From positions 80,368,941-80,432,940 of the forward strand of contig JAVGWX010000004.1 of assembly GCA_036924085.1 (NCBI GenBank): a DNA stretch of 64,000 nt, given 5' to 3'. Positions within the stretch are counted from its first letter, which is position 1, and each line of letters starts with the position of its first letter. The DNA is from Ariolimax columbianus (taxonomy: Eukaryota > Mollusca > Gastropoda > Stylommatophora > Arionidae). The notes beneath the pieces were generated by a model. The model had not been told where the DNA came from, ran no database searches, and was given only the letters and a program-made list of their open reading frames with translations. This document shows positions 10,049 to 18,570 of this stretch, one piece after another. The translations under genes were made by a program, and so were the position numbers.

Positions 10049-10155
10049 GCGAGACAATCGAGTTACTTAGAGGGTAGCCCCAGATTTTTGAGGGTCTAAT
10101 TCCAGCACATGTTCACTATTAGACCCCACGAAGGTGCTCTCTTTTTGACAGTCAT
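9676..10155 (-). repeat. Tandem 5' monomers of the LINE
   Basis: Three diverged units in the 5' end of LINE copy 1. Each contains a block like TGAACGTGTGCTGGAATTAGACC: antisense at 9748-9771, about 9910-9935 and about 10093-10117. Two units also share GAAGACAAGTCAG, CTAATGA and GCTACGGAAA further downstream. Spacing is about 160 bp between the first two, and about 127 bp between the second and third once the 56-bp rRNA piece is removed. The outer end coincides with the target duplication, so the monomers belong to the element. By analogy with rodent L1 they may act as the promoter (inference). Confidence 0.75.
9993..10048 (-). pseudogene. 56-bp 18S rRNA gene fragment
   Basis: The minus strand reads from TAAAGGAATTGACGG through GGGCACCACCAGGAGTGG to CTGCGGCTTAATTTGACT. 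This is the nearly universal segment of eukaryotic small-subunit rRNA. Against the consensus as I know it, 55 of 56 positions match; the difference is AACCTGCGG instead of AGCCTGCGG. Neither side continues as rRNA. It lies between two LINE 5' monomers, inside the target duplication of LINE copy 1. Confidence 0.85.
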
Positions 10156-10166
10156 ACATATAGTCC

Positions 10167-11160
10167 AATACTTCTTGTCTATCTATGAGATGGCAGCATA
10201 TGTTAGTTCTTTAACATCACACAGTTTGAATGTTTAATTTTGAGCGGCCAAATTTAATTTAACTTTTGTCCACACTATTGGATTTAGGTGGGAATGGTAA
10301 GGTGGCAGTCTCAAACATCTATGTCCATGCTCCATTATTAATGGTATGTGTTTCTTCTTGAGCCATAACTTGAATGCTGCATCTTTTGAGATCGATTATA
10401 TAGAGGCTTTGTCCTCTTGTGACTCTAGATTGTTGTATGATGCATTGTCCATTACAATACAAGAGGGTATGTCTAAGGAAGAAAGAACAGCTTTCTCAGT
10501 CCACTCACTAAACATGTGGCCATTTATTTCTGTGTGGTAGTTCCGATTGTCTGTCGACTTTGAATTAAAAATAAGTTCTGCATCATTTACCAACCTATTA
10601 TGTCTGCTACCAGCACGCGTCCTTATAAACTGCTGCCCTTTGTTTCTTTGTACAAATTTCTTAATCCTTCCATCTGGTGTTTGCCATTCCTTTTCATTTG
10701 TGTGGTGAGTATTGATTCGTGTTTCTAAATAAACAATATCATATCATTCTTTACCAATTTCTTTTAGCAACTAGGTGTGGCTTCTCGCAAATGTTTTTCC
10801 ATATTTTCTAAAGGGTGAAGTCTGCACTGCTTACAATTCTCCATAACGAAGATTCTGATACAAAAATACCTTTGTTGCTTTTTAGCCAAATTTTCAATTT
10901 CCTCAGTGTCACTGATTGTTTCAAATTAAACATTCTACAAATTTCTCTCCTAATAATGTCTGCGTCAAAACTATTTACAATTTCCTTTTTTTCCTCCTTT
11001 CTTGACTCCTTTGAATATAAATTTCCAGAGTCTTGAAAACAGCAATGTAATGATAATTTATTACTTAAACCTAAAGCATGGATTGTTCTCTTTTCAGAAT
11101 CTGATTTACACCAATAAAGACTCCCTCTGCAAAAATATTTATATGCCTTCACTGCGATAT
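10167..11160 (-). pseudogene. IS630/Tc1-mariner-like transposase remnant
   Basis: Broken DDE transposase on the minus strand. The N-terminal part (11152-10808, 114 aa) has a helix-turn-helix-like region, FDADIIRREICRMF then VTLRKLKIWLK and SESSLWRIV. The catalytic part (10593 to about 10170) has NGHMFSEWTEKAVL, the second-Asp motif CIVMDNASYNN, and in another frame LPPYHSHLNPI, the usual segment near the catalytic Glu/Asp. Frameshifts and stops separate these pieces, and LINE copy 1 interrupts the 3' end. Known relatives are eukaryotic IS630-like transposases. No terminal inverted repeats were identified. Confidence 0.75.
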
Positions 11161-11714
11161 TTTGAAGTGTTACAAATTTGACTTTGACTTATTGTTCACC
11201 CACATCAAATGTTCATGTACAATGCCTATATAATAAAGGCATTTTTCTTGTAATGGCATATGCAGAACACTGGAATTTATTATCTTTTTGTTGAAAATGA
11301 GTACTATTTCCTGAAATTCATGCAAAAATCAACAAAACACGTGCAAATTCATGTTTTCAAGATTGCACATCAATTGAATATCTCCAAAATACTGTGGAAA
11401 AAAATAAAAAATGTGTCCTGATTACATTACCTGGTTTTTGTAAGAAGCAAAAATAAAAAACGCCTGCTTGTTTTCACTGAAATTTGTTTGCTTCAATGGC
11501 ATTATTACTTACATTTTCCATTCAGAAATTCATCTATTTCTGTGAAATTGTTGTTGAGCTAAATATTTGTTAAGAGATGCACCACAAGTTTTGACATGTG
11601 CCATAACAATGTAGGGACAGAGTTTCTTTATATCTGACACGGTAATGAGAATATGTAAAAGATTCTTCTCCCTTCAGTGTCCAGAATTCATAACTGCTTA
11701 TAAAACAGTCACAT
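11161..11714. other. AT-rich stretch, nothing recognised
   Basis: No open frame of note, no repeat match and no RNA gene were seen. It may be an intron or intergenic DNA of the host, or the leader of the transposon to its left. Confidence 0.5.
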
Positions 11715-11965
11715 TACCAAAAAAAGGTAGTCCCATAGGAGACATTGCTGTCGAGGATGAAGTGTTAATACTTCATTGTATAAGGGTACAGCTAGTTTAT
11801 GAGAAAGGATGCTCAGTTCCCTTCCTTGCTGTCTTTCCTTGCCCAATAGTAAGCCAGGTGCCCATTTATAGCTGCGTCAACTGGAGTGCGTCGGTAATGA
11901 GAGTCTCCTACCTTTGTTGTGAAAAGCGAGTGGTGCTACTACTAATGCTAATCAGATGTAATTAT
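11715..11965 (-). repeat. SINE-C copy
   Basis: Antisense copy with the blocks GTAGTCCCATAGGAGACATT, CCATTTATAGCTGCGTCAAC and a degraded tRNA-like head (minus: box A-like GCACCACTCGC, box B-like GAGACTCTCATT). It is more diverged than the copy at 4490-4765. Confidence 0.55.
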
Positions 11966-12004
11966 GTTACTATTTATTCTTATCTGTCTTTATTTCTTCC
12001 TTCC

Positions 12005-12260
12005 TCTTTTCCAGCATTCATCCTGAAAAAGACGCTGTAATGTTGTATTATAGTTTACAGCGAAGCTGCGACACCTCTGCCTGTCAGCCAGGCACATCAG
12101 TTTTCATCTGTTTTCCAGGGCTGTCACTTGCAGGTGGAATAGGGCCTTGGTCAACTCTGGTTCACTGACCCTGATGCAAGCAGCCAGCTATGAATCGCTG
12201 GCTATTGAAAGCTCATTTACTGTGTTGCATCTCTGACCTAGTTGATATTGCAAGTACCCC
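12005..12260 (-). repeat. SINE-A copy, diverged
   Basis: Antisense SINE-A. The recognisable blocks are the TAGTTTACAGCGAAGCTGCGAC segment, a corrupted core (GGCACATCAGTTTTCATC) and the 5' end AGGGCCTTGGTCAACTCTGGTTCACTGACCC. It is followed at 12280-12335 by a short piece resembling the SINE-B variant (GGGCTACAGTGGCTCTTCTCACATC). Confidence 0.55.
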
Positions 12261-12404
12261 TCACACTTCAGTTAGGTACTCTTGACAACCTTCTTTGATG
12301 GTGGGCTACAGTGGCTCTTCTCACATCTCAAGGTGTACTTGAGAAACATTCAAGTTGCCATTTTATCTTTTCTAGCTTTACAATATTTGTACTTTTAATA
12401 TCTA

Positions 12405-12640
12405 ATTAGCGCAGTGGCATCACGGCAAAGGTACCATGTTCAACTACTGTTGCTGAGATGCTCCAGTCAACCCACCTGTCAATAGTTACCTGGTTTACTG
12501 TTAGGGAAGGAAAAGACAGTAATGAAGGGAACTGTCCACCCCATCTCATAAACCAGCTGTGGTCTCGTGCAATGAAGTCACTAAACACTTTATCCCCGAC
12601 AGCAGCGTTTGCTATGGAACTACCATTACTTCTACCATTA
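12405..12640 (+). repeat. SINE-C copy
   Basis: Sense orientation. A degenerate tRNA-like head (TAGCGCAGTGGCATCACGG, GTACCATGTTCAACTAC) is followed by the body blocks CAGTCAACCCACCTG, TTAGGGAAGGAAAAGACAG and CACCCCATCTCATAAACCAGC. Confidence 0.6.
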
Positions 12641-12659
12641 CTTGCATAGAATAATTTAA

Positions 12660-13385
12660 TGTCCAATATGGAAAAATCTAATCTCTTTACTCAATCATCT
12701 AATCTCTATTTGGAACATTCTAATTTATATATGCAATCGACTAACACAGAGGTCTGCAGCCTTTACCCGGTCAGGGAACAGAGTTTATGCAATTTTGTGG
12801 ACGAAGTGCCACATATACCTGCGGCTAATTGTTTCAAGTTGTAACAATAAATCATTATTTTTATTTATTTCTAATTTTATATATAAAAAAATATATATAT
12901 ATACTTAACAAAAATTTTGCTGTTTTGAGTCACAAGAATTGTTTTCAGAATTTAAGATTCATCAGCGACTATGTATTTGATAAATCAGTTTCAGGTTTTC
13001 ATACCAGATTATTTTTCAGTCGAGGAGCTGGACTCTGGTTCATATAGGATGCAGATCCCTGGTCCAATATCTATACATAATAGTCTAATTTATATATGCA
13101 ACAATCTCATTTCTATATGGAATAATCCAAATTATGTATGGAACTTTGTCTTTATATATAATCTAATCTCTAAATTGAATATTGCAATATTATATAGTAA
13201 TATTATAATCTGTGTTTGTTCATATTCTAGTGGAATATTTTAAACTCTAGATGAAATATTCTAAACTATATATATCATATATACCGCAAAATTAAACTAA
13301 ATGGAATAATCTTAATTCTAAATGGAATGCACTAAAACCTACATAGAATGCTCTAAATTCTGTATGGAGTATCCAAAAATCCCTA
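12660..13385. repeat. AT-rich degenerate array, left arm
   Basis: Loosely repeated units of about 20 bp related to TCTAATCTCTATATGGAATAAT and TAATTTATATATGCAAT. Its last 93 bp (13287-13379) match the reverse complement of 16241-16330. Similar units continue at 16080-16490, so LINE debris at 13.4-16.1 kb separates two parts of one array family. Confidence 0.65.
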
Positions 13386-13399
13386 TCAATCAATCAATA

Positions 13400-13735
13400 A
13401 CATGTGGAGCATATGTCCTCAACAAATACTCGCCAAGTCTTCCTATCATGAGCCATCTGAGCCAATTCTGTCCACGTCCTGTTTGCTGCCTTTACATTTG
13501 TTTCCAGTTCCCTCTTTCATGAGTGTCTCAGCCTTCCTCTACTTCTCTTGCCCTGCGGATTCCAGAACAGAGCCTGTCTGGTAATGTTATTCACTGGTTT
13601 CAGTAATGTGTGGCCTATCCATCACCATCACCTCTTCCGTAGTTCATGCTCCACTGGTATTTGTCCTGTTTTTCCCATCAGTTCCATGTTGGTGATCTTG
13701 TCGTACCATTTCCACCATTGTATTTTGCGCAGGTA
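13400..13735 (-). pseudogene. LINE C-terminal fragment
   Basis: On the minus strand, 13400-13500 reads AANRTWTELAQMAHDRKTWR followed shortly by a stop. This is the typical C-terminal 'DRxxWR' end of RTE/CR1-type LINE ORF2. The remainder to 13735 is frameshifted. Confidence 0.65.
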
Positions 13736-13762
13736 ACACATTTACGAAAGTCTGTACCTTTT

Positions 13763-15059
13763 ATATAGGTGCTTAGCATGAGGAAACTTGCTGGCACAAG
13801 CTGGGGAGCAGACGAAAGTATACTAAAGAAACTGTACACTGGAAGAGTGAGACCAGTTCTCGAGTATGGCATTGCGGCATGGACAACAGCAGCAAAGGCG
13901 AACTTCGATAAAATTAGCAAACTCCAAAACCAAGCCATGAGAGTTATAACAGGAGGCATGAAGTCAACGCCAATTGTAGAACTTGAAAAGATTACAAAAC
14001 TGCAATCCATGACCGACAGAAGAGACTGCAGAGCCCAGCAGCAATCAGAGAAACTCAGAAGACTGACTGACCATCCAATGCACCAGAGACTAAACAATTT
14101 CGGAAGTGGGAAACTAAAGCGGAGAAAAGTATACCAGGTATTGGAAAAAAAAAATTGCCAGACTGAAAAAGAAAGAAGAGATACTACCCTGAGTTACATA
14201 ACGGAAAACTATCCAAGCACGGGCTGGACCCATGCATACACCGACGGTTCTGTAACAAACACAACACACAACGGAGGGGCAGGAGCATTCCTGAACCTAC
14301 CAAATGGCAGAAAAATAACACTGTCATTCGCTACTGGAAAATACACAAGCAATTTCAGAGCGGAGGCAGAGGCACTGAGGGCGGCAGTGGAAGAAATGGT
14401 GACAGGTAAAAGGAATGAAAGCCATATAGTCCTGCTTACAGATGCTCTGGCCGTAGTCACAGCACTAAAAAGCCAGAAAAATACTGAACTTAATGATTTA
14501 AGAGCAGTACTCTGTCAACTATGCCAGCAGTCCGCACCAAAAAGGGTAGTGGTGCAGTGGGTTCCATCCCACTGCAACATCCAAGGCAACGAGGAGGCAG
14601 ACAGACTGGCAAAAGAATGTGCAAAACTACCACAACCAGAAACTAGTATGACATACGAAGAGTCAAAACGGCTTATTAGAGCTAGATACGTGACCAAATG
14701 GGAAACCAAACATATTGGCTACACAAAAAACGATGCCTATTACCAGTCGAACAGAAGAGAGCAGGTCGTGGTCTTCAGACTTCGCACTGGCCACAATAGA
14801 CTGAGGTACCACCTATTCAACAAAATGAAGATAGGTGGCACTGACGAATGCCCGTGTGGTACTGGGAAAATGACCGCTGAGCATTTGCTGCAAAACTGCC
14901 CGACATATGAGGATCAGAGAGAGCAGATGTGGCCATCACCAGTGGCAACACTAGACAAGCTCTATGGCAGTGTCGACAGCCTCAGGATGACCGCTGCTTT
15001 TTTCTAAAAAATAATGGTTGCTGTCTGACTGCATACGATGAAGAAGAAGATATAGGTGC
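13763..15059 (+). mobile_element. RNase H LINE copy 2, 5'-truncated
   Basis: A 1277-bp insertion (13773-15049) flanked by the 10-bp target duplication ATATAGGTGC at 13763-13772 and 15050-15059. It starts inside the RT thumb region and ends in a (GAA)n tail (GATGAAGAAGAAG). This is the classic structure of a truncated LINE insertion, and it confirms GAA triplets as the family's 3' end. Confidence 0.92.
13777..15007 (+). pseudogene. LINE RT C-terminus and RNase H fragment
   Basis: The open frame carries MRKLAGTSWGADESILKKLY, then RNase H motifs YTDGSV, FRAEAEAL, LLTDALAVV, SHCNIQGNEEADRLAKE and the CPCGTGKMTAEHLLQNC knuckle. Relative to copy 1 it has about 37 extra residues before RNase H (around 14115-14225). 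It also has a 2-nt AG insertion in GATCAGAGAGAGC (about 14912-14925), which shifts the last 40 residues. It lacks the endonuclease and most of RT and cannot be autonomous. Confidence 0.85.
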
Positions 15060-15134
15060 CTGTGTTGTCCTCCATGTTTCAGAGCCATATAATAGAACGG
15101 ATTTTACGTTGGAGTTGTAGATTTGTATTTTGGT

Positions 15135-16080
15135 GGTGGTTTTAATTTTTTTTTACTTCCACAAATTCCTCAATGCAATGAAAGGTTTTCTTGCCTTCTG
15201 TATTCTTAGCTGAACATTATTTTCTGTACCTCCTAATATGTCTAAATTGCTGCCAAGGTATGTGAAAGATTCCCAATACTGAAAGTAGGTCCTCACAGCC
15301 CAATTCTATCATTGTTAATTGCATTTATTTTTAAAACCTGTATTTTTCCTCTGCATATTTTTAGCCCAACTTGTAGTGACCTCTCTTCAAGTATACCCAT
15401 CTTATTTTGCATCTGGCTGTGGGTATAGGACAGAAGAGCCAAATCATCGGTAAAGTCGAGATCTTCAAGTTGTCTCATCAATGTTCATTTAATGCCGTTG
15501 TCATTTGACGATAATGATGACTTCATAATCCAGTCAATGGCCAGCAGGAAGTGTAATGGTGAAAATAGACAGCCTTGTTGAACCCCTGTTCATATTTCAA
15601 ATGGTTCAGAAAGCTGACCTTCATGTAGCACTCAACATCTCATTGCTTCGTATGTTTTCTGGATTATATTAGAGAACTTTTGGGAAGCACTCCATAGTGT
15701 CTGAGCAATTTCCATAGTGATACCCTGTTCAAGCTATCAAAAGTTTTCTCGTAGCCCACAAACCTATAATAAGCGGTGAGTTCCATTCCACACTTTGTTC
15801 AATTATTATTTTCAGTGTTGCTATCCAGTCTGTACAGGACCTGTTTTGTCGAAAGCCGGCCTGCCCATCCCTTAACTAGTTATCTATGGTTTTTTTAAAT
15901 CTCTCTAGAATGATCCTGTTCAAAACTCTCCGTGGTACTGATAACATTATTCCTCTATAATTAGTACACTGCAATAAATTTCCCTTCTTTGACAACTTTA
16001 TTACATAGCCTTCTTTACAGTCTTCCGGTATTTCTCCCCTCTCCCAGACCTTACCAAGTAGCTTGTATAACATCATTGAT
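15135..16080 (-). pseudogene. LINE endonuclease-RT remnant
   Basis: Degenerate minus-strand fragment of another LINE family. The 15876-16076 segment reads LLGKVWERGEIPEDCKEGYV, NYRGIMLSVPRRVLNRIILE, the RT fingers region. Further 3' (lower coordinates) come DWIATLKIIIEQSVEWNS, then LDFTDDLALLSYTHSQMQ at about 15470, the FxDD box with the first Asp box replaced, and YLGSNLDILGGTE. Many stops are present. Confidence 0.75.
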
Positions 16081-16487
16081 GAAGTTTCAAACTATCTATA
16101 CAGTACTATAACTTTATTTGCAATAATTTTAACTTTATTTAGAATAACCAAAACTCCGTGTGTCACTATCTAAACTCTATAGCCAACAATCAAAATTCTA
16201 TTAGGAATAATCTAATTTTGTAATGTTTTAGTATTGAGAGTTTTGGATACTCCATAAAGAATTTAGAGCATTATATCTAGATTTAATGTATACAATTTAG
16301 AATTAAGATTTATTCCACTTACTGGAATTTTGTTGTATGCGGAGTTTAAAATAGACTCTATATACAGTAACCTGAAATCTATTTGCAGTAAAATATACTT
16401 TATTTATCATAATCTGAACTCTATATGCAGTAAAATAAACACTTTATACCATAACTTGAACTCTATTTACATTAATCTATGCTTTAA

Positions 16488-16490
<3 letters not shown>
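16080..16490. repeat. AT-rich degenerate array, right arm
   Basis: Units such as CTAAACTCTATATGCAGTAA and ACTTTATTTGCAATAAT, related to the array at 12660-13385. The 16241-16330 portion is inverted relative to 13287-13379. Confidence 0.6.

Positions 16491-16543
<53 letters not shown>
16487..16543. repeat. (TA)n microsatellite
   Basis: About 28 uninterrupted TA dinucleotides. Shorter TA runs occur at 27018-27035 and 48688-48709. Confidence 0.97.
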
Positions 16544-16547
<4 letters not shown>

Positions 16548-16734
16548 AACACAAATCTCTAAATGGCATAATCTGGTGTGTATCTGTGGAGAAAATCCGC
16601 TCACTAAACTGAAAAACTAATCCCTTTTATTTCACACAAATTTCCAGCAGACATGTGAATGGGGAATTGTGTAAATCCATGAGTTGGGGAGCCTTCATGC
16701 CTAAAGAGTTATCAATACCACCTATAAAGGACTA

Positions 16735-17010
16735 AGATGCAGCAGTGTATGAGCAGACAGCAGCCAGTGGCTAAAGCTGGTTGCTTGTATTAGGGACAGC
16801 AAACTAGAGCTATTCTGTCTTCATCTGGAAACAGGCTGCACTAGTCACTAGTATAGTCTGGCCAAGGGTTAGGGATCGCAATGGGAAGACAAACCTGGTA
16901 CTCAAAAAAGCCAGCTGAAATTGCAAATGTTAAGCCGAAAGGGGCAATTATCTGTAAACTATGACACAACATCCTTTTCAGGACGAATGCTGAAGAAGAA
17001 GTGTACACCT
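16735..17010 (+). repeat. SINE-A copy
   Basis: Sense copy. Blocks in order: CATCTGGAAACAGGCTGCAC, AGTATAGTCTGGCCAAGGGTTAGGGATC, GGTACTCAAAAAAGCCAGCTGAAAT, the core remnant, CTGTAAACTATGACACAACATCC and a GAAGAAGAAG tail. It is the long-5' variant also seen at 29835-30110 and 41525-41905. Confidence 0.7.
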
Positions 17011-17171
17011 GCATATCTTGGTATGTGTGTGTAGGGCGGAAGAGGGCGAGGGTTTGTGTGTGGGGGAAGAGTGAAAGTTACGCGCATTTCCAATTTTATC
17101 TTAAATTTGTTTAAAACTTCATTCTTTGATCTTTCATCACATAATAACTTAAAATGTATCTAAAATGTAGG

Positions 17172-17900
17172 TATGAGGCATGTTCAAATGAAACCAGACC
17201 AAACTGCAACAAGTGAACATATGTACGATGTGCATGATGACATCATTTCTGGTGTCAACAACACATACCAACCATCAAGTTTGCAAAATTTAATTATCGT
17301 CTGACTCATAGTTTCCTCAGCAGACAGTTCAAAACAGGGTAAGTGTGAAACAGAATCCGTCCAGAGTTGATCAGCGAGTGATGATTCGGTTTCTAACAGC
17401 TGAAGGATGTCGACCAGTTGACATTCATCGTAGATAGCAGGCAGTGTATGGTGACAAAAGTGTGTTGAAGACAACAGTAATGAACTGGACAACGATGTTT
17501 AAAGAAGGACGTGAGTTAACGCAACAATATGCGTTTTACCTTGTCTCAGAAGATCTCCCGTAAACTCACGTCCTGCTTTAAATATCGTAGTCCAGTTTTT
17601 CACTGTTGTCTTCGACACACTTTTGTCACTATGCACTACCTGCATTCTGCAATGAATGTCAACTGGTCGACATCCTTCAGCTATTAGAAACTGAATCACC
17701 ACTCGCTGATCAACTCTGGATGGATTCCGTATCACAGCCGCCATATTTTCAACAGTCTGCTGAGGAAACTATGAGTCGGAGAATAATTAAATTTTGCAAA
17801 CTTGACGGTTGGTATTACACCAGAAGTGACGTCATCAAGCGCATCGTGCGTATGTTCACTTGTTGCAGTTTGGTCTGATTTCATTTGAACACACCTCATA
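17172..17900. mobile_element. Fold-back element made of a mariner 5' end
   Basis: A 725-bp element (17174-17898) between TA dinucleotides (17172-17173, 17899-17900). The left arm (17174 to about 17515) and right arm (about 17560 to 17898) are inverted copies of each other. Both start TGAGG(C/T)(A/G)TGTTCAAATGAAA. Each arm encodes a mariner-like HTH region; the minus strand at 17744-17560 reads VDQRVVIQFLIAEGCRPVDI and SKTTVKNWTTIFKAGREF. The catalytic domain is absent. The TA duplications are expected for Tc1/mariner. It is non-autonomous. Confidence 0.85.
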
Positions 17901-18247
17901 TTCAATAAGAAAAATGTGAAAGTTCATTATGAATGCATCTAAAATTTATATTGATATGTATCATGAATTGAGTAGCAGTACTCTGGTCTTGTTTATACAC
18001 AAGACAGGTAGTACAGATGAGGATATAAAAGCCAGGATACAAATGGCAAGAGTGGCACTGACATGTTGAAAACCACATGGAACTCTAAAATGATCACAAT
18101 GGATACCAAGATAAGGAACCTCTTTATGAAGTAGAAACGTGGTGGATGATCAAATGCAATTTAAAGAGATCACAGGGCTTTATCAACAAATCCTTGAGAA
18201 AGCTTCAAGGCCCTCAGTGGTTTAACAAGGTGATAACTGAAAGCTTA

Positions 18248-18412
18248 GCTGCTGAAGACAGATGTGTCAGAACAGAAAGGTGCTAATATTGCAGCCAAGC
18301 TGTAAACCAGCGACAACGCATTCCGCTCTCCGGACTGCATTCTGCTACTTGCAAAGCCCTGTTCAGGGCTTGGTAGCTGGAGATTGAGAATGAACACAAG
18401 AAGAAGAAGAAG
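18248..18412 (+). repeat. SINE-A insertion with 12-bp target duplication
   Basis: A 5'-truncated sense SINE-A starting in the core (GCTGCTGAAGACAGATGTG) and ending CAAGCCCTGTTCAGGGC...GATTGAGAATGAACACAAG and (AAG)n. The duplication ACTGAAAGCTTA lies at 18236-18247 and 18413-18424. This fixes the sense strand of the family and its (GAA)n 3' tail. Confidence 0.9.
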
Positions 18413-18570
18413 ACTGAAAGCTTATAGTAGAGAACAGGGCAAAGACAGGTGGAACACGAAATGTAAAGGAAAAGATAGTTCACACACTTCGAAAGTCCCA
18501 CGATGGTATCACCAGGATATCTCTGTTATGGAAATCACAGGGAAAATGAGACAAAGGAAGGTCAACAAAC

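Larger units (their letters stand above)
5094..10155 (-). mobile_element. Full-length RNase H-bearing LINE (copy 1)
   Basis: A complete non-LTR retrotransposon of 5062 bp. It is flanked by an 11-bp target duplication, ACATATAGTCC, at 5083-5093 and 10156-10166. Order in sense direction (right to left): tandem 5' monomers (10155 to about 9680), a roughly 1-kb leader, one long ORF (endonuclease, RT, RNase H, zinc knuckle) and a (GAA)n tail at 5094-5107. No polyA tail is present. The single ORF with APE endonuclease plus RNase H recalls the I/Nimb/Ingi groups; the exact clade needs a tree. Copies 2 (13773-15049) and 3 (62815-64000) belong to the same family. It sits inside an older transposase remnant. 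Confidence 0.88.
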
